In this document: one piece after another, positions 41,294-49,583 of the stretch
How positions within the stretch are numbered: the first letter of the stretch is position 1
Layout of the letters: the number at the start of each line of letters is the position of its first letter
Assembly: GCF_005405305.1 (NCBI RefSeq)
Contig: NZ_BJDU01000004.1
Span: 124,001-188,000 of the forward strand
From: Companilactobacillus formosensis
GTDB lineage: Bacteria > Bacillota > Bacilli > Lactobacillales > Lactobacillaceae
Length of the DNA: 64,000 nt
Direction of reading: 5' to 3'
Notes under the pieces: model-generated
The model's database searches: none
The model's input: the letters and a program-made list of their open reading frames with translations, nothing else
What the model was told of the DNA's origin: nothing
Program-made: the position numbers and the translations under genes

Positions 41294-42568
41294 ATGAAAA
41301 GTTTTATTGCTTTTATGGAGAAACACTTTTTACCAGTTGCTTCAAAAGTCGGTAATCAACGTCATTTAGTTGCGATTCGTGATGCATTCGCGTATACAAT
41401 GCCGTTAATGATCGTTGGTGCCTTTGCCGTACTTATCAACAATTTACCTATTCCCGGGTTCCAAGAGTTTATGAATGGGGTCTTCAGCCAAAAGATGGGG
41501 GATTCATACGTTTGGACCCTATTAGGTGGAAACATTTGGAACGGTTCGTTCGCTATTCTATCTATCTTTATTTCGTTCTTGGTTGCTCACAACTTGGCTA
41601 AATCTTACGGTGTTGATGGAATTTCCGCTGGTATCGTATCATTAGGTTCTTTCTTTGCTGTTGGTGGTGCACAAGGAATGGATTCAGCCGGATTGTTCAT
41701 AGCTTTGTTGGTTGGATTGCTTTCTACGGAATTATTTAGACGTTTATCTGATGTAGATAAATTTACAATTAAAATGCCTGACGGCGTTCCACCAGCAGTT
41801 GCTAAGTCATTCGCTGCCTTACTTCCAGCTATCATCACAATCACTGTTTTTGCTTTTATTACAATGCTTCTAAATGCTATGGGTATCGAAAACGTTGTTA
41901 CAGCTTTCTACAAGGCTGTTCAAGAACCATTTATGGGTATGGCAAATTCATATCCAACAGCACTATTGATTTCCTTTATTACACCATTCTTATGGTTCTT
42001 TGGTCTTCACGGTGCTAACATGATCGAACCTTTCATGCAAACTATCAATGCTCCAGCTATTCAAGCTAATGTTGCTGCATTGAAGGCGGGTAAGGAAATC
42101 CCTTATATCGTTAATAAACCATTTATGGATTCATTTGTTAATATCGGTGGTACTGGTGTAACAATCGGTTTGATTATCGCTATTTTTATCGTTGGTAGAA
42201 GAAATAAACCTTATATGTCAGTTGCATCTTTGGCAACAGCTCCAGGTTTATTCAATATTAACGAACCATTGGCATTCGGACTTCCATTAGTATTGAATCC
42301 AATTCTATTCGTACCATATATTCTCGCACCAATGGTTTGTGTAAGTATTGCTTATTTTGCTACGGCTAGTGGCTTTATGCCAGCTGCAACAAGTATGCCG
42401 CCTTGGGTAACGCCACCAATTATTGGAGGAATCATCGCTACCGCAAGTTGGCAAGGAGGGGTTATTGCAGCACTTAATATTGCGGTCGCCGCCCTCATTT
42501 ATGCACCATTTGTTTATATGAGTACAGCTATGGAAATTAACAAAGCAAACAAGTTGCTTGATGATTAA
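41294..42568 (+). CDS. PTS EIIC component, cellobiose (CelB) family
   Basis: The 424-residue protein has the CelB-type EIIC layout: MEKHFLPVASKVGNQRHLVAIRDAFAYTMPLMIVGA at the N-terminus, GLHGANMIEPF near the sugar site, FVNIGGTGVTIG, and NEPLAFGLPLVLNPI in the conserved late loop. It probably imports cellobiose or a similar beta-glucoside together with EIIA/EIIB encoded elsewhere. GAGGGGG precedes the ATG. A strong cre in its promoter and an RpiR regulator immediately after support sugar control. Confidence 0.92.
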   Translation: MKSFIAFMEKHFLPVASKVGNQRHLVAIRDAFAYTMPLMIVGAFAVLINNLPIPGFQEFMNGVFSQKMGDSYVWTLLGGNIWNGSFAILSIFISFLVAHNLAKSYGVDGISAGIVSLGSFFAVGGAQGMDSAGLFIALLVGLLSTELFRRLSDVDKFTIKMPDGVPPAVAKSFAALLPAIITITVFAFITMLLNAMGIENVVTAFYKAVQEPFMGMANSYPTALLISFITPFLWFFGLHGANMIEPFMQTINAPAIQANVAALKAGKEIPYIVNKPFMDSFVNIGGTGVTIGLIIAIFIVGRRNKPYMSVASLATAPGLFNINEPLAFGLPLVLNPILFVPYILAPMVCVSIAYFATASGFMPAATSMPPWVTPPIIGGIIATASWQGGVIAALNIAVAALIYAPFVYMSTAMEINKANKLLDD

Positions 42569-42581
42569 TTAGTGTTCTATA

Positions 42582-42608
42582 GAAGGATGACATTGTTCAT
42601 CCTTTTTC
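42582..42608 (+). terminator. Rho-independent terminator after the EIIC gene
   Basis: AAGGATGA and TCATCCTT pair around CATTGT and are followed by TTTCTTTTT. Confidence 0.82.
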
Positions 42609-42735
42609 TTTTTCCTAAATTGATACAGGTAGTGACAATAATGTCATATTTATCACGGATGAGTTAAAATGCTCTTGATAAGCTAATTTCATGTAATGTA
42701 GAATTAAATAAAACGTTTACAAAGTGGGTAAGGGA

Positions 42736-43503
42736 ATGCTCTTTTTAGATCATACGCCAGAATTGACGGAAACAGACATGATAATTTATCGCATAATAGT
42801 CAAAAACATGAACACAGTTGTTTACATGCGGATTCGTGATTTGGCTAAAATAACATATTGTAGTACAGCTAGTATTCAGCGCTTTTGTCAAAAATTTGAT
42901 TGTGCTGGTTGGTCAGAATTTAAGACACGTTTGAAATTGTACGTCGCCAACAAAAATTTGAATCAAGAATATCCGACTGACTTGGACAGTGGGGAAATTG
43001 TTCGTTCAATCATGGAAACCGATACGCCAGATGGACGTAAAAAAATTGATGAAGTTGCAAAAATGCTTTTAACGCGCAAGCATGTACTTTGGATTGGTCA
43101 GGGAACTTCTAAGATATTAGCTGAGTTTGGGGCGGTCAACTATTCTAGTTTCGTTAATTTATCGCTTTTGATTCAAAATCCCATCGACAATCCAATCGTT
43201 GATTTCGATGAAACTGCCGCTGACGAGTTGTGTTTAATCGTCTGTTCAGTTTCTGGAGAAAATCATATCATCATTAAATACATCGACAATTTTATTAAAC
43301 ATAAGGTTCCAGTCGTGGCTATCACTAATAATGTTACGTCGACCATTGCCAAGATGAGTCAATATACGCTGACTTATTTTGCAACCCAACAAATGATTGA
43401 AAGTGATAATGTTACCACCCAAACACCAGCAATGTTTTTGATTGAAAAATTGATTCGTCGAGCTTCATCATTAAAACAAGTTGAAAAGGACGCTAAACTT
43501 TAA
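42736..43503 (+). CDS. MurR/RpiR-family transcriptional regulator
   Basis: The 255-residue product has an N-terminal HTH_6 domain (about 1-75; MRIRDLAKITYCSTASIQRFCQKF) and a C-terminal SIS domain (about 105-240; RKHVLWIGQGTSKILAEFGAVNY) that senses phosphosugars. It probably controls the preceding PTS gene. The start is uncertain: ATG 42736 has GTGGG upstream at 7 bases; GTG 42724 is the only alternative in frame. The sequence before it holds ACGTTTACA, a half cre-like match. Confidence 0.87.
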   Translation: MLFLDHTPELTETDMIIYRIIVKNMNTVVYMRIRDLAKITYCSTASIQRFCQKFDCAGWSEFKTRLKLYVANKNLNQEYPTDLDSGEIVRSIMETDTPDGRKKIDEVAKMLLTRKHVLWIGQGTSKILAEFGAVNYSSFVNLSLLIQNPIDNPIVDFDETAADELCLIVCSVSGENHIIIKYIDNFIKHKVPVVAITNNVTSTIAKMSQYTLTYFATQQMIESDNVTTQTPAMFLIEKLIRRASSLKQVEKDAKL

Positions 43504-43507
43504 AACG

Positions 43508-43548
43508 CAAAAAAAGACCAGAAGTCATATGATTTCCGGTCTTTTTGA
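43508..43548. terminator. Bidirectional terminator between convergent genes
   Basis: AAAAAGACCAGAAGTCAT pairs, with mismatches in the middle, with ATGATTTCCGGTCTTTTT. A-run and T-run flank it. Confidence 0.82.
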
Positions 43549-43557
43549 TATCAGAGA

Positions 43558-45111
43558 TTAGATTAAATCATTAGCGCTGACCCATTCGTTAGTAGCTACA
43601 CGGTACATTGTTTGACCGTTGATAGTAGCTGATTTATCAGTTCTCCAAGCTGTATTCTTAGCTAAAGCGCGATTAGTAACTTTTTGGCCATTAGCTTGGT
43701 ATAATCTAGCGTCATTCTTTGTAAAGACGTTTTGATCAAGTGGTGTAACTTCTAGTCCATCAGCTAACTTAGTCCATTCGTTAGTAGCTACACGTAAGTA
43801 ATTTACACCATCAAGGTTCATTAACTTGTCAGCGTACCATGATGAGTCTCCGCCTAAAGCACGGTTCTTTAGTTCATTACCATTTTCATCGAATAAAGTT
43901 GCGATTGTGTTAGGTAGTGCGTAGAAAGTAGTTTGGTGGTTAGAAATTGATTTGATATGAGTTGGTTTTGTTGCTGGTTTTTCTGTTTTACTTGAGGATG
44001 AGTTGTGATTAGTTTTGGTTTTTACTTCATTGTTCAATGTAACAGGATCTGTTTGGGTTTGATTATCTAATGTTCCTAAACCAACTTGATATTTACTGTC
44101 TACTTTTACAGGATTTCCTTTTTCATCAACAACTTGTGCTGCAGCCACTTTAGTAGCATCTTTATTAAATGTTACATTCAAGAAAGAGCTTCCAGTGGTT
44201 CTGATTGCAATTGAATGATTTTTTAATAAGGGAACATTCAAAATCATTCTGTCGGCACCGTAGTGAATTACAGTAGTACTCTTAGAAATTTCATTACTTA
44301 AATTGTTTTTTGCGGTCAAAAGATCAGTATAAGTAGAATCTTCAGTTAGACCATCTAGATTTTTTGTGAGAGTATCATAGAAATTATCCAAAGCAGCTTT
44401 ATCGTCGTCATTAAATGTGGCAAAACGATCTTTGAGATTTTGTATGGTATTATTTAAATCTTCCGTGGTTAAACTCGAAGCTAAGTTTAATTTTCCATTA
44501 GCATCTAAGTAATCTGAATCAATTGAAAGTTCACCGTTCTCATCCAGACTTAATGGAATTGTATCAGTCGTTTTACCTTCCTTGTTTGAAAATGATAAGT
44601 ATTCTGCATCGTCATCACTTATTGTTAATTTAGCAGTCTTAGGATCGGCAAAAAGTATTTTTCTTGAAGCCAAAGTATCGGCTTTTCCATTTATTGTAAC
44701 GTCTTTTGGGGTTGCGTAAGTGTATGGAATTTTAGCATCTTCAGCAATATATTTATTTGTTTGATCAATTAATGACCCTAATCCGTCAATAGTTGAATCT
44801 TTTTCTGCTTTAGCAGATATGTCTTTATAAGCATCGGATAGTGTAGTTTTTTGAGCTGCAACTAGTGAATTTGAAGAACTCTTTTCCTTAAGTTTTTCTA
44901 GATTTTCTTCTAGGTTACTTTTTAGAGTGCTAATGATCTCTTCATCAGTTGGTTGGTCAGTTTCTTCTTGTGAATCTTGGCTTTGATTTCCTTCAGTAGT
45001 ACCTTCTGATCCAATCACTTCTTCAGCCAAAACCGTAGTAGCGTTACTTACTGGTGCAGCGAGTGTTAGTGCAATAATCCCTAAAACAATTGGTCCATAA
45101 TGTTTCTTCAT
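43558..45111 (-). CDS. Secreted SLAP-domain protein, 517 aa
   Basis: A signal peptide (MKKHYGPIVLGIIALTLAAP, cut near VLA) is followed by an acidic Glu/Gln/Ser-rich segment and helical region (about 35-125), a beta-rich middle (about 125-330) of unknown family, and a Ser/Lys/Thr linker. Two C-terminal SLAP repeats follow, ending LRVATNEWTKLADG and MYRVATNEWVSANDLI. The ATG at 45111 has GGAGGG 7 bases upstream. It is a wall-associated surface protein by its repeats; no enzyme motif was seen. It is the sixth SLAP protein in this window. Confidence 0.8.
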   Translation of the reverse strand: MKKHYGPIVLGIIALTLAAPVSNATTVLAEEVIGSEGTTEGNQSQDSQEETDQPTDEEIISTLKSNLEENLEKLKEKSSSNSLVAAQKTTLSDAYKDISAKAEKDSTIDGLGSLIDQTNKYIAEDAKIPYTYATPKDVTINGKADTLASRKILFADPKTAKLTISDDDAEYLSFSNKEGKTTDTIPLSLDENGELSIDSDYLDANGKLNLASSLTTEDLNNTIQNLKDRFATFNDDDKAALDNFYDTLTKNLDGLTEDSTYTDLLTAKNNLSNEISKSTTVIHYGADRMILNVPLLKNHSIAIRTTGSSFLNVTFNKDATKVAAAQVVDEKGNPVKVDSKYQVGLGTLDNQTQTDPVTLNNEVKTKTNHNSSSSKTEKPATKPTHIKSISNHQTTFYALPNTIATLFDENGNELKNRALGGDSSWYADKLMNLDGVNYLRVATNEWTKLADGLEVTPLDQNVFTKNDARLYQANGQKVTNRALAKNTAWRTDKSATINGQTMYRVATNEWVSANDLI

Positions 45112-45160
45112 ATCTAATCCCTCCATGTAGTTGTTTACAAGAAAAATATATCAAATCAAG

Positions 45161-45177
45161 ACGACATCTATTGTCGT
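45161..45177. promoter_or_regulatory. 17-bp perfect inverted repeat upstream of a SLAP gene (possible operator)
   Basis: ACGACA, 5 bases, TGTCGT: a perfect 6-5-6 palindrome about 50 bases before the minus-strand SLAP gene start. It has no T-run and is not a terminator. MarR-type and related regulators bind such sites, and a marR gene lies next to it, so an operator is plausible but untested. Confidence 0.4.
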
Positions 45178-45202
45178 TTTGCTACATTGAGGAAAATTTA
45201 TT

Positions 45203-45230
45203 AAAAAAAACAGGCTTATTATGCCTGTTT
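45203..45230 (-). terminator. Rho-independent terminator of the MarR gene
   Basis: On the minus strand AAACAGGC and GCCTGTTT pair around ATAATAA and are followed by a T-run. It overlaps the stop codon of the gene. Confidence 0.82.
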
Positions 45231-45666
45231 AATGTAAATTAGTAGCTAAAATCATATCGCGTAACGCTTCAAAATCTTTACTGGCAAAAGATTCTTTTAG
45301 CGCTTCGTCGACGATTTTAGCCGTTTCTTTAAAATGATTGATCCCCGATTGGGTAATTTGTAAGCAGACTTCTTTATGGTTGTCATTGCTGTGATAACGG
45401 ATGATAGGCTTACAAGGTTTATTTTCCAGTCTAACGGCCATTCTAGAAACAGCAGCTGAACTGAGATGTAAGGAGTCTTTAATTTCCAACAAGCTAGCTT
45501 TAGAATCGTATTGGTCGTAAAGATAGTGTAAAAAGCTAAATTCTGCAGGTGATAAATCATATTTAATCAAGATTTTTTCCAGCTTAGTTTGAATGTCATT
45601 TTCGAAATGCTTCATGCTCAACCAAGTGCAAACGTTTGATGGTTGATTGATAATAATCACCTCCAA
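45229..45666 (-). CDS. MarR-family transcriptional regulator, start codon unclear
   Basis: The product (up to 145 residues) has the MarR winged-helix layout: helices around KHFENDIQTKLEKILIKYDLSPAEFSFLHYLYDQ, recognition helix region LHLSSAAVSRMAVRLE, and a wing with NDNHKEVCLQITQSG. The reading frame opens at TTG 45666, but the only good Shine-Dalgarno sequence, GGAGGTGAT, lies just inside it (45664-45656). At the proper distance downstream are only ATT (45654) and ATC (45651) codons; the first ATG is residue 18 (45615). Residues before that ATG look like part of the first helix. The target is unknown; the neighbouring SLAP gene is one candidate. Confidence 0.78.
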   Translation of the reverse strand: MEVIIINQPSNVCTWLSMKHFENDIQTKLEKILIKYDLSPAEFSFLHYLYDQYDSKASLLEIKDSLHLSSAAVSRMAVRLENKPCKPIIRYHSNDNHKEVCLQITQSGINHFKETAKIVDEALKESFASKDFEALRDMILATNLH

Positions 45667-45787
45667 TAAAAAATATTAACGAATTAGTATTATGCAATAA
45701 TTTTATTACTCGTGCAAGCAAAGATTATTCGCCATGATTTAGCAATTTGCTATACTAATCGTATAAAAAGTAGACGAGGGGATAAAG

Positions 45788-46237
45788 ATGAATTTTTATT
45801 CGTATCAATATTTGGTTGATCACAATAACGAGCCAAATTTCCTATTTATTATAGGAATTATTATCTTAGCCGTAGCGATTTTTGTAACTGCTTTTTTGTA
45901 CTTTAGAAACCGCTCTGATAATAAATATCGTGATTTATTAATTATTTTTGCATTTGGTATTTTCTTATTCATTGGTATCAACTACAACAATTATGAGCAA
46001 CAGCTAGATATTAGCAACAAGACTAGTCAGACGTTAGATTTGATGACATCAGTCGCCAAAGAAAAGAAAGTCTCTAAAAAGAAACTTTATTCAAATAATT
46101 CTAGTTTGACTGAAGGTATGCTGATCAAAGCAGGTAAAAATATTTATCGAGTCAGTTTTGACAATAATTTGAGTAGTTATACATTAACGAAAGCCAGCAT
46201 CATCAGCTCGCAAAAAATAAATCTGATTAAGAAATAG
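45788..46237 (+). CDS. DUF3290 family membrane protein
   Basis: The 149-residue product matches DUF3290 proteins of lactobacilli: MNFYSYQYLVDHN, two membrane helices (about 20-38 and 49-64), then a soluble C-terminal domain. The function of the family is unknown. It is typically encoded next to a DUF421 protein, as here, with 8 bases between the genes. AGGGG lies before the ATG. Confidence 0.85.
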   Translation: MNFYSYQYLVDHNNEPNFLFIIGIIILAVAIFVTAFLYFRNRSDNKYRDLLIIFAFGIFLFIGINYNNYEQQLDISNKTSQTLDLMTSVAKEKKVSKKKLYSNNSSLTEGMLIKAGKNIYRVSFDNNLSSYTLTKASIISSQKINLIKK

Positions 46238-46245
46238 GTGAAACA

Positions 46246-46875
46246 ATGGTCTTACAATATGGTGATTTAACTCTTAAATTTATTATTGGATTTCTATTCA
46301 TGGTTTTGCAGATTAATTTATTTGGTCGTGGCAACATTGCACCAACTAGTGCGATTGACCAACTTCAAAACTATGTTTTAGGTGGAATCGTTGGTGGGAT
46401 GATTTACAATTCCAGTATTACGATTTTGCAATTTACATTGGTTTTATTGATTTGGACTTTGGTAGTTTTCGTGGCCAAATTCTTAACTAACCACAATAAT
46501 TTATTCAGAAAGGTCATTCAAGGTGATCCCAAGGTTATTGTGAAGAACGGTAAGATTGACGTTAATTTAGCTTTGAAAAATGGTTTATCAGCTAATGATT
46601 TGTCATTTAAATTGCGTCAGGCTGGAATCATGGATATTAGAAACGTGAAACGAGCCGTTTTTGAGCGTAATGGTCAATTGACGATAATTATGAAAAATGA
46701 AGATAACCTCAAATATCCAGTGATTTTGGATGGTCAGATTGATCATGATGAACTAGAAGCTATCGGTAAAGATAACGACTGGATCGAAAATGAATTGCAA
46801 AAACGTGGTCTGGAAGCTTCAGATATTTACATGGCTAATTATATTGATGGTCAATTAGTAGTCTATAAATATTAA
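46246..46875 (+). CDS. DUF421 family membrane protein (YetF-like)
   Basis: The 209-residue product has three N-terminal membrane helices (about 8-25, 45-60, 65-82) and the DUF421 domain, with GDPKVIVKNGKIDVNLALKNGLSANDLSFKLRQAGI. Relatives include B. subtilis YetF/YdfS, some of them expressed under stress or sporulation. No enzymatic role is established. It is paired with the DUF3290 gene, which suggests a two-protein membrane complex. Confidence 0.88.
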   Translation: MVLQYGDLTLKFIIGFLFMVLQINLFGRGNIAPTSAIDQLQNYVLGGIVGGMIYNSSITILQFTLVLLIWTLVVFVAKFLTNHNNLFRKVIQGDPKVIVKNGKIDVNLALKNGLSANDLSFKLRQAGIMDIRNVKRAVFERNGQLTIIMKNEDNLKYPVILDGQIDHDELEAIGKDNDWIENELQKRGLEASDIYMANYIDGQLVVYKY

Positions 46876-46954
46876 GTTAAGTACTCCGAAACGATTTTTA
46901 TTAAGCGTATAACTGTATTAGAATAGAAATGTAATAAATTTTGGTGGTGATAAC

Positions 46955-47125
46955 ATGGCAAGTGGTTCTAAGGCATTCTCTGTTTTCATGCTGATTTTTT
47001 ATGCGATATTATTGTACTTTGTTTTCGCTGATAAAAATATGATTGCGATGTATATGATGGCAATCGGCATGTTTGTAGAGGCTTTAGTAAATTGTATTTG
47101 CACGTTTCGATCAAAGACTAAATAG
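46955..47125 (+). CDS. Small membrane protein, 56 aa
   Basis: This short gene begins MASGSKAFSVFMLIF behind a strong GGTGGTGA (46942-46949). It has two hydrophobic segments (about 8-25 and 30-48) and a basic tail (FRSKTK). The stop is 14 bases before the multicopper oxidase, which has its own AGGGTGGCGA. No family is recognised. The ribosome-binding site, hydrophobic pattern and close spacing support a real gene co-transcribed with the oxidase. Confidence 0.65.
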   Translation: MASGSKAFSVFMLIFYAILLYFVFADKNMIAMYMMAIGMFVEALVNCICTFRSKTK

Positions 47126-47139
47126 GGTGGCGATTATAA

Positions 47140-48603
47140 ATGTCAGATTCAAAAGTTTACAATGATTACTTTTTCGATGAACCAATTTTTGACTTGCACG
47201 ACGGTGGTTATATTCCACTAGAGAAGGCTGATGTAAAAGATCAACCATTGAATATTCCTGCAGTCATCAAGCCGGATAAAGTAGATGGAAATGACGTCTA
47301 CTACACAATTACAGCTCAAGAAGGGGAGACACAGATCCTTCCTGGCAAGAAAACTAAGACTTGGGGCTATAACGCTTCATTGCTTGGTCAAACAATTGTT
47401 TTTAAGCAAGGTGTACACTATCACATTCACCTCGTTAATAAATTATCAGAAGTTACTACTTTCCATTGGCACGGTTTAAATGTTACTGGACCAGTTGTTG
47501 ATGGTGGACCACACGCTCCAGTTTATCCAGATGGCAGTCGTGATATTGACTTTACTTTGGATCAACCAGCTCAAACTGATTGGCTCCATCCACATCCATG
47601 TCCAAATACAGCTCGTCAAGTTTGGAATGGATTAGCTGCTGCAGTAGTTGTAACAGATGATGAAGAAGCTAAACTTCCATTCCCAAGAAATTATGGTGTC
47701 GACGATATACCAGTTATTTTGCAAGATAGAAGTTATCACGACAATCAATTAGATTACAAAGCTGATTACGATGTCGATGGTACTTTAGGTAAGTATGCCT
47801 TAGTTAATGGTACGATCAATGGTGTCTTCAATGTTACGACCCAAAGAGTTCGTTTAAGAATGTTGAATGGTTCTGACCGTCGTGAATGGAGATTGCACTT
47901 TGACGATAATCATGAATTTACGCAAATCGCTTCTGATGGTGGGACTTTGCCTGAACCAGTTAAGTTCACTAAATTGATGTTGACTTGTGCTGAACGTGCT
48001 GAAGTTATCGTTGATTTTGGTGACAAGAAGCCCGGCGATGTCGTTACTTTGATGACAGATGATATGCCAATTATGAAATTTAAGATTGGTGAATTTGCCA
48101 AAGATGATACGAAATTGCCAGAACACTTAACAACTATCGATGCACCAAAGGTAACTCCAGGACTTCCTGTAACGAGAACTGTTATGTCAGGAATGGACGA
48201 CCAAGTACGTTTGGATGGCAAACTCTTTGATATGCAAAGAATTGACCGCAAGCAAAAAGTTGGCGACACTGTCCTTTGGGATGTTGTTAATACTAATGAT
48301 ATGGACGGCGGTATGATTCACCCATTCCATATGCATGGTTGCCAATTCTTAGTTCTCAGCCGTAATGGCAAAGAACCTTATCCTAACGAACACGGTTGGA
48401 AGGATACTGTTGGTGTCAATGCTGGTGAAACAGTTAGAATTGCTGTTCAATTCACTAAATTTGGTGTTTACATGTATCACTGCCACATCCTAGAACACGA
48501 AGATACTGGTATGATGGCTCAGATTGAAGCATATGATCCAAATCATGAACATAAATATCACTTAATTAGTATGGATGAAATGAATCATCCAAAAAATAAG
48601 TAA
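47140..48603 (+). CDS. Multicopper oxidase (laccase-like)
   Basis: The 487-residue, three-cupredoxin-domain protein has all four copper motifs: HWHG (H109, H111), HPH (H150, H152), HPFHMHG and HCHILEHEDTGMM, the last holding the T1 Cys-less His ligands, the bridging HCH and the axial Met. There is no signal peptide, so it is probably cytoplasmic. Family members oxidise phenols, bilirubin, Cu(I) or biogenic amines with reduction of O2 to water. The substrate here is not known. The start follows GGTGGCGAT. It is likely in one transcript with the 56-residue membrane protein. Confidence 0.92.
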   Translation: MSDSKVYNDYFFDEPIFDLHDGGYIPLEKADVKDQPLNIPAVIKPDKVDGNDVYYTITAQEGETQILPGKKTKTWGYNASLLGQTIVFKQGVHYHIHLVNKLSEVTTFHWHGLNVTGPVVDGGPHAPVYPDGSRDIDFTLDQPAQTDWLHPHPCPNTARQVWNGLAAAVVVTDDEEAKLPFPRNYGVDDIPVILQDRSYHDNQLDYKADYDVDGTLGKYALVNGTINGVFNVTTQRVRLRMLNGSDRREWRLHFDDNHEFTQIASDGGTLPEPVKFTKLMLTCAERAEVIVDFGDKKPGDVVTLMTDDMPIMKFKIGEFAKDDTKLPEHLTTIDAPKVTPGLPVTRTVMSGMDDQVRLDGKLFDMQRIDRKQKVGDTVLWDVVNTNDMDGGMIHPFHMHGCQFLVLSRNGKEPYPNEHGWKDTVGVNAGETVRIAVQFTKFGVYMYHCHILEHEDTGMMAQIEAYDPNHEHKYHLISMDEMNHPKNK

Positions 48604-48605
48604 AA

Positions 48606-48697
48606 TTGACAATCTTTTTGACTAGTTCTAAACTCGACTAGTAAAGTTTGTCAATAAAAAGAGGCAATACTAACATCTGTTGGTATTGCCTCTTTTA
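48606..48697 (+). terminator. Double hairpin with Rho-independent terminator after the oxidase gene
   Basis: A first palindrome (TTGACAATCTTT ... AAAGTTTGTCAA, 48606-48655) lacks a T-run. The second (48656-48697) pairs AAAAGAGGCAATACTAACA with TGTTGGTATTGCCTCTTTT around TC and is a strong terminator. Confidence 0.85.
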
Positions 48698-48714
48698 AGA
48701 AGAAGGATAGCTAA

Positions 48715-49362
48715 GTGGGTAAATTTAAAGTTCGTTTAGGATATTTGATATTTGCGATTGTTTTGGATGCTTTTTCGAATGCAGTAATGATTGATAGCAA
48801 TATGGGCAGTGCTGTTTGGATGTCGTCAGCGGTCAATATTTCAGCATTTTTGCATTCACCATATGGAACGACTTTGTTTGTCTATGCCATTATTGTCACG
48901 ATAGCTAATCAAATCCTATTGAGAAAATTTGACGGTCATATTTTTATTTCTAATTTATTATTCTCATTTCCATTCAGTTATTTAGTGGGGATTTTTTCCA
49001 ATGTTCTAAATCCGTTGAATTTAAATCAATTTCCATTTGTGATTAGGTTACTAATCAATATTTTGGGATTGATTGGCGTCTCAATCGGAACTTCAATTTA
49101 TCAAAGATGTAATTTGATTCAACACCCTAATGATGAACTAGCTTACTTATTACGTTTCAAATATTTACACGGATCAGCCGGTTGGGGTCAGTTGTTAAGT
49201 TATACGCCACCGGTTGTGATTATGATTATTTGTTTTATTTTGACAGGCAATATTTTGTCAGTTGGAATTGGGACTATTCTGGCAATGTTTTTCCAAGGTG
49301 TCATCATTGGTATTTCTGACAAAATTGTTGTGCCTTCATTAAAGCATCACTATTCATTTTAG
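48715..49362 (+). CDS. YczE/YitT-like integral membrane protein
   Basis: The 215-residue product has five to six hydrophobic helices and resembles YczE/YyaS membrane proteins (LGYLIFAIVLDAFSNAVMI; GSAGWGQLL in the middle). The function of the family is unclear; one member affects lipopeptide production in Bacillus. It starts at GTG 48715 with AAGGAT 6 bases upstream. It stands alone after a terminator, so a promoter must lie in or near the terminator region. Confidence 0.8.
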   Translation: MGKFKVRLGYLIFAIVLDAFSNAVMIDSNMGSAVWMSSAVNISAFLHSPYGTTLFVYAIIVTIANQILLRKFDGHIFISNLLFSFPFSYLVGIFSNVLNPLNLNQFPFVIRLLINILGLIGVSIGTSIYQRCNLIQHPNDELAYLLRFKYLHGSAGWGQLLSYTPPVVIMIICFILTGNILSVGIGTILAMFFQGVIIGISDKIVVPSLKHHYSF

Positions 49363-49380
49363 AAAAATTGTACAATTGTC

Positions 49381-49485
49381 TTGCGATAGAAGCCCACATG
49401 GTTTACTATGACTAGTAGGGACTACCAGATTTAAAAACAACTGATTCCTTCCCGACGGTGAGATTAATTTCTCACTATTTTTTTT
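49381..49485 (+). ncRNA. Candidate short RNA with own promoter and terminator
   Basis: TTGCGA (49381-49386), a 17-base spacer and TACTAT (49404-49409) form a moderate promoter. About 70 nt later GTGAGA and TCTCAC pair and are followed by TATTTTTTTT (to 49485). The predicted RNA holds a small hairpin (GTAG/CTAC around GGA) and a single-stranded CTTCCCG. No start codon with a ribosome-binding site is inside. It may instead be only the trailing terminator region of the YczE-like gene. Confidence 0.4.
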
Positions 49486-49519
49486 GGGCTTAAGGAAGAA
49501 TTCAATAAAATATTTAAAT

Positions 49520-49569
49520 AAAAAACTCGTTAAAATGCATGTTTAAAATTACATTTTGACGAGTTTTTT
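49520..49569. terminator. Bidirectional terminator downstream of GGDEF1
   Basis: AAAAACTCGTTAAAATG pairs with CATTTTGACGAGTTTTT (one G-U). A and T runs serve both the minus-strand GGDEF gene and plus-strand transcription. Confidence 0.85.
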
Positions 49570-49583
49570 GATTGTTTATGATT

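Noticed and set aside
42708-42722. cre-like AAAACGTTTACA before the RpiR gene
   Set aside because: The right half fits but the conserved TG of the left half is lacking.
49381-49491. FMN-type or other known riboswitch, suggested by CCCGACGGTGAG
   Set aside because: The rest of the aptamer is missing and no plus-strand gene follows.
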